From Leptasterias polaris (lineage: Eukaryota; Echinodermata; Asteroidea; Forcipulatida; Asteriidae), in the NCBI GenBank assembly GCA_037783415.1, contig JAZGTN010000027.1, positions 434,001 to 498,000 on the forward strand: a DNA stretch of 64,000 nt. The letters are read 5' to 3'. The notes under the pieces were generated by a model that searched no databases, was not told the origin of the DNA, and saw only the letters and a list, made by a program, of their open reading frames with translations. The translations under genes and the position numbers were made by a program. This document shows positions 42,380-52,600 of this stretch, piece after piece. Each line of letters starts with the position of its first letter. Within the stretch, counting starts at the first letter, position 1.

Positions 42380-42560
42380 CCGTGCACAAACCGCCAGCGG
42401 GTTTCACAAGTCGGTAAATGCGACCAGTCGTGAGAGCAATAATCTCGCACAGAGCAGCCCTCTCGCGGGATATTGCGAGAAAGCCGTTCCGCTATCACCG
42501 CGACAGACATTTAACGACTTGTCCACAAGTCTACCGCTAGTCTTGATTGGCGACGTTTAT
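42380..42560 (-). repeat. CpG-rich foldback repeat, copy B (inverted)
   Basis: Read on the minus strand the order is CGCCAATCAAGACTAGCGGT, AGACTTGTGGACAAGTCGTT, GTCGCGGTGATAGCGG, CGCGAGAGGGCTGCTCTG and CGACTTGTGAAACCCGCTGG, matching copy A at 40205-40382. A further stray end (GTCGCCAATCAAGACTAG) lies at about 42758-42775. Confidence 0.7.
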
Positions 42561-42626
42561 TTTGTTTAACGTAGTGCGATATCGCAATACGAATTACTGG
42601 AGAAGAGATATCTGTATCACACGAAC

Positions 42627-42661
42627 ATCTGGATCAAAACGAACGTTGTTTTGATCCAGAT
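42627..42661. repeat. Palindrome, 14 bp arms
   Basis: ATCTGGATCAAAAC at 42627-42640 is exactly inverted at 42648-42661 around the 7 bp loop GAACGTT. Another, smaller hairpin (GTAAACCTGG/CCAGGTTTAC) lies at 43110-43134. Both are in the GC-richer stretch between INAFM and SRD5A. Confidence 0.85.
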
Positions 42662-43532
42662 TTATAGATTTGCCCAGTCCTTCTGAGTCAGCCCGACCAA
42701 ACAGTCAATGTAGCGCCCTCTACCGCGGTACCGGTGGCTAAAACAAAAAACAGCGTCGCCAATCAAGACTAGACAACCGCAAACCCTCACAAAAATAATG
42801 CAGTATATGTAGCAGCAGCAGCAGTTTGCAATGTAGCAGACGATCGGAAATGAATGCGCTTACATACCGCCCTCTATTGACAGGGGACCTTTATCTCTCT
42901 CTCTCTCGATCTCTTTCTGCTGGTCGATCTTGTGTGTGAGGATCAGCTGGATGGGCAGCGCAGCGATTTTTTTGAGCAAGTTCTAGTTTAAATACCCTCG
43001 TGTTTGCATACAAATTTTGAAATTTGGTGCCCTCGATATATTTGCTCCGGAGAAGGAAAGGTAACAACTTAAAACAAGTTGATAAGAGTTTGGTAAATCT
43101 TTCAACTGAGTAAACCTGGTCGATCCAGGTTTACCTTTCGTACTAAATTTGGTAAATACTACTAAGTCAGTGTTTAGCCCTGGTAGGATCTGACGTCAGT
43201 CAGTGCATGGAGGAAGGAAGCCTCCATGGTCAGTGCCACTGCACTGACCGTCGCGTTGTATGCAACGGAGGAGTCCAACCTGGGCTAAGTCAGTGCCTAC
43301 ATTGTGTGAATGTACAGTCACACAGACAAACAGTGCACCTGCTGGCTGGACACTCATCACTTTGTTATTTAAATAATTTAGCCTACTGTTCCGTGTTTAC
43401 TTTTACTATTTCTTTGTTTTAGCCCTGTAAAACAGTAGCGGTACTGTTTTACGTTGGGACTACTCCCGATATGAGCATAAAAATATAGAGGGAAAGGACT
43501 GTTTCCTTGCTCTATGGTTGTAGTCACTCAAG

Positions 43533-44390
43533 TAGACCCAGTCTGGGGCGCTGTACACGTTTGTTAAAAATTTTGACATCTGCGGTCGTACTAGCGCCCC
43601 AGCGGATGATCGCAGATACGATTGAAGACCTCAATTTGCTATGATTTTGCAAACATCCAGCCACAAAAAATGCCTCAGAATGACAAAAAGACCCAACAAA
43701 ATAGCTTAAAAACCACTAGTTGCGATAATCGTAACACTCCCAACAATCGGAGACCGGAGGGTTACGAGATGACAAGCACAAGATTCGACCTAGTTGCGAT
43801 AATCGTAACCCTCCATTGACAATATTTTGTTTGTCAATGATGTTTTGAGTGTTATGAATGGATTCATTAGACATTGATGATCAAATCCATGTTCTTAGAA
43901 TTTGTGTCATGATTTTTGAAAGTGGTTTAAAATTTGGCAAATCTGGTGACTAGTCTGTCAACATTGGTCGAAATTGCACTTATGGTCGAATCTTGTGCTT
44001 GTCGTCTCATAACCCTGCGGTCTCTGAACGTCGGGAGGATGGAGGGTTACAATTATTGCAACTAAAAAACCACCTACTGGCTTCTTGATATGTCTTAACT
44101 CTAAGAATAAGATGCAACATCAGGCATTTATTTGTACTCCTGATGATGTTTTGTGCTCCAAATTGACGATTTTTAAAGTCAACAATCGGAGAAACCATCC
44201 ATCACGAGCCACATCTCGCATGTCTCGGTAAACTCTGAAAATTAGACGGGTGCCCTGCCTCAACCGCGTCGTCATCGTCAACCGCGTCGTCTTCAATCGT
44301 AGCTACGATCATCCGCTAGGGCGCTAGTATGACAGCAGATGTCAAAATTTCTGAAAAAAAAGTACAGCGCTCCAGTTACTGGGTCTATGT
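43533..44390. mobile_element. Nested foldback: about 100 bp outer arms around 80 bp inner arms
   Basis: Outer arms: 43533-43632 (AGTAGACCCAGTCTGGGGCG, TTTTGACATCTGCGGTCGTA, CTAGCGCCCCAGCGGATGAT) are inverted at 44288-44390. Inner arms: 43714-43790 (CTAGTTGCGATAATCGTAAC, GAGACCGGAGGGTTACGAGA, GACAAGCACAAGATTCGACC) are inverted at 43984-44064. Right after the left inner arm, a second copy of the CTAGTTGCGATAATCGTAAC end starts at 43790. The layout suggests insertion of one foldback into another. No coding capacity. Confidence 0.75.
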
Positions 44391-44699
44391 ATGAGGTTAG
44401 TTCTGCTATCGTCTTCATGAACGGAAACAATAGTTGAGCGAACCTTGTCATAGTTCTAGGAGTACGTTAGGACTGACTTTAGTCAAGTGTTACTGTTCGA
44501 ATCTTCAAACTGGATAATCCATAGTCAATAGCGCATGATGTGTAGACGGTACCAGCAGACTGTGTGGGGGTCCCTGTGGTAGTCCCACTTTTGTCGCCAA
44601 GATCCTTGGATTCAGATACCTTGGCCCCACAAGTGGGGCTAACTGTGTGACTGTCTGACATTTGACAATGTCTGACTGTGTAAGTGTTATCCATTGTTC

Positions 44700-45030
44700 T
44701 GCCCCAACTTGACAATCGCCCCAACTATAGTTGGGATCGGTTCTATCCCCAACTGTGTTAGAGTTGGAGTGGCCCAACTTGAGAAGAATCCATTACTCCA
44801 TCACACGAACCAACTTAATTTACCAACGTCAGGCGTCCACCAGATGCCAACTCACCAAGAATTACCCTCACCATCCAACAGCAACACTAGGATGTGCAAT
44901 GTATGCAGAGAGCTCCAAAGACTGGCTTCGTTGGTTCCCTGTAGTTACTTCTGCCCCAGCTATAGTTGGGCCTTTCCAACTGTAACACTCAAGTTGGGAC
45001 CAGTCCCAACTATAATTGGAACGATTTTAA
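44700..45030. mobile_element. Foldback built from CCAACT/AGTTGG palindromes
   Basis: CCCCAACTATAGTTGGGA (44718-44735), CCCCAACTGTGTTAGAGTTG (44747-44766) and GCCCAACTT on the left are mirrored by GCCCCAGCTATAGTTGGGCC, CAAGTTGGGACC and CCCAACTATAATTGGAAC at 44952-45020. The whole block reads as one imperfect inverted repeat. About ten CCAACT or AGTTGG hexamers fall in 330 bp. Confidence 0.55.
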
Positions 45031-45099
45031 AGATGGGACGGAACATCCTACAAGTGGCATGTCATGGCTGAGCAGTCCAACTCTAACATTAACGTGCAC

Positions 45100-45262
45100 T
45101 GGACTCAAGCTCTCTTTGCCTGGTGTTTCTGATCAGCTCAGCAGAGTGTGGGTTTGCATTGCAGTCTTGACACTTGTGTCCTTTAGCAAGACACTTACTA
45201 ACTTAGTCTTAACCATATTATTGCTTCGTCCTTCGAATGTGACGTAAAGCCGTAGACCTTAA
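45100..45262 (+). mobile_element. tRNA(Leu/Ser)-derived SINE, copy with tail
   Basis: GGACTCAAGCTCTCTTTGCC, TGGTGTTTCTGATCAG, CAGAGTGTGGG, GTGTCCTTTAGCAAGACACT, TTGCTTCGTCCTTCGAATGT and GACGTAAAGCCGTAGACC follow the family order. A CATCATCATCATCATC microsatellite lies just downstream at about 45335. Confidence 0.7.
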
Positions 45263-45429
45263 TCATTCATGTGCACCCACTCACAAGTCACAACCCTGCA
45301 CGGATTACTCCAACTGCAAAATGCAACAAGGAGTCATCATCATCATCATCATCTTCCTATACTGTGCAGAAACCTCCTCCAGAGTATATACTCGCACATT
45401 GGTTGAGGTGCAAACTAGCAGGTGCAGAC

Positions 45430-46260
45430 AAAAGATCCACATATGTACAAGTAAAAGCAGTTATTTATTTTAGCATTTTGTGTGGGGATGGGTAATTAGC
45501 TGAAGGTGACACCGTTTAGTCTGGTCTTGAAAACATCTAGAGTTGGTGACTCAATAACTTGCTTGGGCAGTGAATTCCACAGGTGGATGGTGTCTGGGAA
45601 GAAGGAGCCTTTCAGTAAGTTTGTGCGAGTGGATGGAACAAGGAGTTTCATGTTATTTCCTCTGGTGGATGAGTTGGCTGGGATTAGCTGATTGTCAGGT
45701 ATGTCAATGAGTTTGTTGATGACCCGGTACATCATTGTGACTTTGGAGATGGCTCGTCGATATTGTAGAGACTCCCAATCCAGGTTACAAAGCATGGTGT
45801 TGACACTACTACCTCTGGAGTAGTCGTTCATAATGTACCGAGCAGCAGATTTGAGTTTGGAGATGTTCTTTTTAGTGGAATGGTCCCTTGCACAGCTGGC
45901 ATACGTGATAGGCGGAATGAAGGTGGTGTTGCAGCGGCTCTTGACTTCACGAGGACAGTTACTCATGTTGCGCCATAGGATACCAAGCGAACTCTTGCAC
46001 TTTTTAGAGGTGGCTCCAACATGTCTGTTCCAGGACAGGTTGTCTGTGAGTTCTACTCCTAGGTATTTGGTTGATGATACTGCCTCCAGAGGGTGGTCGT
46101 GGATGGAATAAGTGAACTTCACAGGTTTGTGGTGTTTGGTAATGCGGAGTAATTGGCATTTCGATGGATGGAACTCCATGAGCCATTTCCTCTCCCACTC
46201 CTGCATATCATTGAGGTCCTGCTGGAGCTGGGTGGCATTGAGTAACACTTCAGCAGATAC
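45430..46260 (-). mobile_element. 5'-truncated non-LTR retrotransposon (jockey/CR1-like)
   Basis: This is a 3' fragment of a LINE: only the end of reverse transcriptase and the 3' UTR remain. The open frame (45496-46248) starts downstream of where the YxDD catalytic motif would be, as expected for 5' truncation during target-primed reverse transcription. It lies on the minus strand, 420 bp upstream of the SRD5A ATG exon. It differs from the element at 47914-51890 in sequence and represents another family. Confidence 0.8.
45496..46248 (-). pseudogene. Reverse transcriptase C-terminal fragment
   Basis: This is a 250-residue open frame. Its start, LQQDLNDMQEWERKWLMEFH followed by SKCQLLRITKH, is the conserved post-palm segment of jockey/CR1-type reverse transcriptases. 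KYLGVELTDNLSWNRHV follows, the segment common to these RTs, and then a tail ending near LWNSLPKQVIESPTLDVFKT, typical of the C-terminal region. The fingers and the YxDD active site are missing, so it cannot be functional. The frame has no stop for 250 codons, so the insertion is probably not very old. Confidence 0.85.
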
Positions 46261-46660
46261 ATAAACAATACTTGAACAACAATAGGCCTACACAAATAAA
46301 TGTTTTAAACCAATAATTCAGTTGCAAACCATCTGGTACATTATTTGTAAATATGCTTCAAACCTGACTAGGCAAGTATAACTAAGAAAGTGTTGGGAAG
46401 GCTAAACTGACACAATCGAAGTCGGCTATTAAACTTTGTTTCCATACATATCAAAGAAATGGTAGCTCAATGCAACTCTTATAATGTGCTTCTGGTAATC
46501 AGTGGAGCCAGTTTGCCTGAAGTGGGCATGGCTTACAGTGGAATTATGTCCCACTTATAAATGGAGTTCATTAAAATAAAATGTGTGCAATTGTAGTTTT
46601 CTATTAGCCTGCATAATTTTATGTTTGATATAATTTCATTATCAAATTTTGTGTGTGACA

Positions 46661-46673
46661 TTTTCTCATTCAG
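46661..46673 (+). other. Probable 3' splice site before the SRD5A start exon
   Basis: TTTTCTCATTCAG ends at 46673, ten bases before the ATG. It suggests that a non-coding first exon and promoter lie upstream, perhaps in the GC-richer 42.3-43.3 kb stretch. No promoter element is visible near 46.6 kb. Confidence 0.45.
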
Positions 46674-46682
46674 ATCAGCAAC

Positions 46683-49600
46683 ATGTCGGCAGCAGACCCT
46701 GTACCACTCCCAATCGTAGAGCCCCTGACAGACATGCTGGGCATTGATGAAAAGGTCCTGCTTGACAAGATAGCCTACTGGCTGATGATATTGGGTGTCA
46801 TCTCCAGTTTCTGTCTTCAGTTTGTTGGTGCGCCCTACGGCCGCTATGTCAACGCCAGTTTTGGATTCAGTGTACCCGGTCGTTTGTCTTGGTTTATTCA
46901 AGAAGTACCTGCATTTCTAATTCCCACTTATCTGTTGGTTGCTAGTGGAGGTCGACAAGGCTTCATTAACACCATCCTCATCAGTCTCATGATCATACAC
47001 TATTTTCAGAGGTAACGTTTCTTTTCAAAGTATGAGTAATTTGTTACATTTTAAAATTATACTTTTAATTTTGAATGTGTTAACTTTTTCAAGGTTACCT
47101 GCTTAAAAAGCTTTAAATATTGTCAAATTATTGTTTTGTTTGTGATCATGTTCCGCCAACCAATGAGTGTCTGTAAAAAAAATTGACATCTACACTTGAA
47201 AGAATTTATTAATAAATAAGCCGCCAACAGCATTTTGCTGTTGGTAAACAGCAGTGAGTAAAAACCTAGAGGTTTTGAGGAAGAAAGCCATGGATATTGA
47301 AATTTACATAAATCTCAGTAGTACCTCACAGGCAAGTGTGCTGGTTGCGATATTTAAAAGCATTTTCTCTGTTTCCTTGTCGTTATAAGAAAAAAATATC
47401 CATGTCTTTGTGTTTTTGTTTGAAAATTTCCCAGTCTCCCAGTCACGATAGAAAAACATCCATGTTTATGCGAAGAGATGATTGTACAGAAAAGCATGGT
47501 TTCTTCGGAACAATTAAAAAAATTTGTGATGTCCTTTTGATACCTATTTTATGATGTGAGTGGGTAATCTAATTCAGCAAATGTTCTCCCTTCAGTGTAA
47601 GATACTGAATTATATTTTATTTCTGTTCATTCACCAGGACATTCATTTTTACGTTTCTGATTCGTGGAGGGAAGCCTTCAGCATTCCTTGCCTTTATCTT
47701 GGCATTCGTGTTCTGTGTGACAAACGGCTACCTGCAGGGTCGCTACCTCACTCAGTATGCTGTCTACCAACAGAGCTGGCTGTGGGATCCTCGATTTATC
47801 ACTGGTATGTTGTGAATTGACGAAATTTCAGACCTTTGTATGTCTGCAATCTGCATGCTGGAAAAAAAAGTAGCTGTTAATTTCTTCATATAAAGAATCA
47901 TGCCCTCTGATCTATTATTATTATTATTATTTCTGGTTTATTAAAACACAATGCATTAGTAGCCCAAGGGCTAAATTGCTACATTGTTTACACACAAAAA
48001 ACACGGAGCTGAACAAAAAAACAAAAAGAATTAACCAATTGCATTAACCAATAACATTAACCAATAACATTAATTATTAACCAATTAAACAATTAAACAT
48101 GTTGATAGAAAAACTACATTTGATTTAAAATACTAACAAAATAGGGTATAGGACTATTTTTGTATCTATTTGTATTGCACTTGATTACGGAAAGATTGTT
48201 TAAGTTTCTTAATTGGTATTGCACACTAGAACTTCTTGGCTGGGGTAACCACTGGCGGAACATGTCGGAACATTTTAATTTGGTGGCAAAGTCAACACAA
48301 AGATCTTTTCTACGATCATGGAGAGAAATCAAATTGCATTTTAAAAGGGCATATTCGTAATCCAAATAACCCAGGCCTAAGATAATTTTAAGGGCACGCT
48401 TTTGAATACTTTCCAATTTGTTGTTCTGTGCACTAGTTAAACCCGCATTCCAAACAGGCGTTGCATATTCCGTCAGTGGTCGAATATACCCCTTATAAAC
48501 TGTTAATAAGTCGGGAAGTGATAAGTGGAATTTTTTTAACAGTTTGAGCATGTAAATCTTATTGCTAGCTTTGCGGTAAATGTGGTCGACATGTTTGTCC
48601 CACTTGAGATCAGAACTAATGAAAACACCGAGAATTTTTACACAATCGACAATATGGAGATCAGTAGACGAAATTTGCAGAGCAGGGAATTGAGGAATAT
48701 TTTTCATAAAGCATACAGTCATGCTAGCACATTTATCTGGGTTGACTTTCATATTATTTTGTACAGCCCAATGACTAAATTGATTCAAAACAGATTGAAT
48801 AGTATGTGGGTCATTACCTCTACTGTTCTCCACAATAGTCATGTCGTCGACATATTTAAGTCTAAGTAATCGACTGGGAGTGTCATCTAATTTTCCAGAA
48901 CAAACCGCACCGTTAAATTTAGCAAGAAAACCCAACGGTCCAAATTTAGTGCCCTGCGGTAGTCCACCTTTAAGTACTTTAAAATTAGACAACAGATGTT
49001 TGTATCTGACACAATGTGATCTCTCAGTCAAAAAATTACAGACCCAAGGGATAACTGACTGGCGTGTACCCAGATGAAGCAAATCACGAATAACAATGTT
49101 ATGATCAATGAGATCGAAAGCCTTGCTAAAATCTGTAACAACCAACGAACTATGGCTTTTCGGAAGGTCGGCATGGGCACATAAATTATCAACCAGTTTA
49201 ACTAAATAATGAGATGTTGACACACCCTTTCTATTGCCGAACTGATTTGGATCCAAGTTCTCCTGTAGAATAGACCTTTACCATGAAATATTATGGATCC
49301 AAGTTCTCTTGAATATCTGAAATAATCCACTGAGCAACGAAATGCTCGGCTACTTTGGCAAAATGATCGGTTAAGGAAATTGGGCGGAGCTTATTCAAAG
49401 TAGGCGGGGAACTTTTCGGTAAAGGAATGACAATAGCCCTTTTCCACTCATTTGGAACAACACCTTCACAGTATGATGAATTAAAAATATGTGAAAGTGG
49501 TTTGCTTAATTCATACGCAAATTCACTGATAATAGGCGCTGGGATTCCATCCGGACCACCTGCTTTCCTGCAACTGATCTTTTTGAGTTGAAAAAATACC

Positions 49601-52600
49601 TCCCATTCTTGAACACTTGGACATGGTTTGGGAGAAGGGAGATATGCTGGAAGTGATGATAAGTCTAGAGGGCTAAGATCATTACCAATCGATATAAAAT
49701 GCTCATTGATGCAGTTCGCAATATCCCGATCATTATCACAATTAATTCCAGATGGTAGGATAATTGTAGGATTAGAAGTGTTGCCTGAAGTCATCAATTT
49801 TATGGAACGATACCACCCAGCAGGATTTGAATTTTTTAGTTTTTGAATACGACTGTGATAATAATCCCTTTTAGCAGAATCAACCATACGAATGATCTTA
49901 TTCCGAACAGATTTCCATCTAGGATTACCATCAAAAAATAAAGTCTGCCTCGTTTTAATTAAAGCCTTAATTTCTGCTGTCATCCAGGGTTTATCCTTAA
50001 TATGTAACTTAATTGATTTGGTTGGAAAAAACTCACTAATGGCTTTATTCAAAATATCATAAAAAACACTGCATTTGTTCTGAGTGTCTGGAGCACTGTA
50101 AATATCTGACCAATCGAACTGTGTGATCCATTGACCAAAATAACGGATTGAAGACTGTTTTATTGGTCTATTAGTTTTGATACAAATCTCGTTGCGTTGA
50201 ATAAGATTAGCTTTCGGACACCAAATAATTGTATTATGATCACTTCGTTGAAGAGGCGCCATAATAACAGGAGGTTGATACTGCAATGAGACATTTGTTA
50301 TTATCTTGTCCAAAATTGCTGAACCCCTAGTAGGGCAGTCTACCACCTGAATAAATTTACCAGTAGTGAGTAGACTTATATCAAGACGATTCAAATCACC
50401 AGCAATTACAACTCCAGCATCAGGATAGCTTGTAGTAATTTTGTCAATTGATTCTAATAAATGACAGATTAGCAAATCCGCATTAGGATCATTAGGCGGA
50501 GAATAAACAGCACAATAATATAAACTGGTAATCGACCGTGGTAACAATGAAGGTCTCATTTTAACCCAAACTACTTCCAGTTGTTGAGGAATAACTATAT
50601 CATACTTTACTGCATGAAATAAGTCATTAATATATAATGCTACCCCACCACCACAGCGATTAGTCCTCTCTTTAGAAAAAAGAGAAAATCCTTCGATGGT
50701 AATCTGTTCAATGGGCGTGTCCTGCTTAAACCATGTTTCGGTAACACATGCAATCTGAATGCGATGATCATACAGGAATGATCTAAATTCATCAAATTTG
50801 TTGATTAAAGAGCGAGGGTTACATAACATCAGACGTGGCATACACAGTTTCCGTGGTGTTTGAAGTTGGATCCTGGGAATGGTGACAAGGTTGGATAAGT
50901 TCACACCACTTTTTCTAATGTTGGTATTGTTGGAACCAGAATTAACTTGTTGACTCTTCCAAGCTTGATAGATGTCGTATTCATAATTGCGTAAGTTTCT
51001 GTTGGATATGAGGACTGGTAATGGTATGGAGTGATTTGAGTTGTTTTTCCTACCTCCTCGTTTGCCCCTGTATCGTCGCGATAAGCCGTTCATCTTAACT
51101 TGGTGTAGTACCTCAACCCTAGGACGTCCAGCTAGACCACGTAGACTAAGCAGTAGTTGCCGAGAGTATACTTGTCTTCCCATAACATGACTGATTGGCA
51201 CAGTTAGTTGACTATTGTTGACAGCAGATGATTTAGGCTCACAGTCACATAGTATTTGATCGTGAAAACATGAAGTAGAAGATGTATCACTACTTGGACC
51301 AGGATTTGATGAAATGTCCTTATAGACAGTAATGTCTGTGGGTGGGTCATGGCCAGACACACAAAGGCTGGTATATCCATGTTTCGTCCATTTCATTAGT
51401 GATGTGCTGGAATGCTTGAAGCCTGTAGGACACAGGTGAATCACAACTGGTCGGATGGTCGGAACAATAAAAATGGCCGATTGGAATAATGTGTTTCCCC
51501 GGTGCAAAATCTGATTCAGGGGTGTTGTTAAAATATCTACAACAGTTATGTCCATCGATTTACATGTAGGCTGGCAAGAGAGCAGTAAGAGCCCGAGACA
51601 CATTAACAATCGTGGTAAACTCCTGCTGGTTGTAACTCCAGTGGCAGCCATGTTTTGTACACTTTGTATTACATTCACAAAAGTTCACAGTACTCACACA
51701 AAAATTCCCTTGAAAACGTAGTTTCCATCATCGAAGACACAAAATAGACACCAAAAACGTAACATTAATCCCTGGTCAACCCACGGCAATCAAATACGAT
51801 TTTGGATGGCAAATTACAGTTGGTAAAAAAACCGGATTAAACGTAAAAGATAACAGGCAAGGTAAAAACACAGGCAGCTTGACAAACAGCGCCCTCATAT
51901 CTGCTTCTCCCAAGCATTTACTTCTCCCAAGCATTTAGGAATTTTTCGAAATCTCCTTGAGCCTTCAAATTGTTTTGAAAGAAGTGAAGCAATCACTAAA
52001 GGGAGAAAGAAATATTCCGCACTGTATCCAAATCTGTAGTTTGTAAACCTGAATTTTAACATCTGGAAGTTTCCATGTCGAGAATAAGGGATAAGGGGAA
52101 ATCCATGCTTGCAAGTCATTTTCAGGAACTTTCACATTCGTCAAATCTCATCCCTGATCTATAACTCCAGGGGTTACCGAAAGTAAAGGTAAAAATGCCA
52201 TTGTATCAGCTTCCATCCTAAAATTTGGTTCCTAGTTTCAGACCTTTTTGTTAATGACCCTCACCCCTGAACTAGGGTCCAGCTCTGTTACAACTTAGTC
52301 TTGTGCTTGTAAGCACAGGCCTCCTGCAAAATCTCCAGATCAGAATTTAGACCATGGCTGAAGACTGATTCGGAATATGTGAAGATCTTCAATATATTTT
52401 AATGCTGCAGCAGTTTTGTTCAGGTTCCCACAATCTTGTAATGGCTATACAGTGGAATCCTTTACAGTAGTGAAATGGTGTTTTCACTTTTGTGAATGGG
52501 TGTTTTCACTTGTGTGAATGACTCTTGATTAGTCATAGGCCTACCCATTTTGGATTGTAGTTTTGTAAAATCTTACAGGTTTTAGATTTTTGAATGACAA

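Larger units (their letters stand above)
47914..51890 (-). mobile_element. CR1-like non-LTR retrotransposon, near full length, inactivated
   Basis: A LINE of about 3.98 kb lies antisense within the second SRD5A intron. It has a 5' UTR of about 210 bp, a long frame with an N-terminal extension, apurinic endonuclease and reverse transcriptase, a 3' UTR and an (AAT)n tail (47914-47930 on the plus strand). GCCCTCTGATCT (47902-47913) and GCCCTCATATCT (51891-51902) flank it, 10 of 12 identical, a candidate target-site duplication that would make this a complete insertion. The coding frame is broken once near 49250-49295. CR1-like is inferred from the domain order, the YRGKRGGR-type basic motif and the microsatellite tail. 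Confidence 0.85.
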
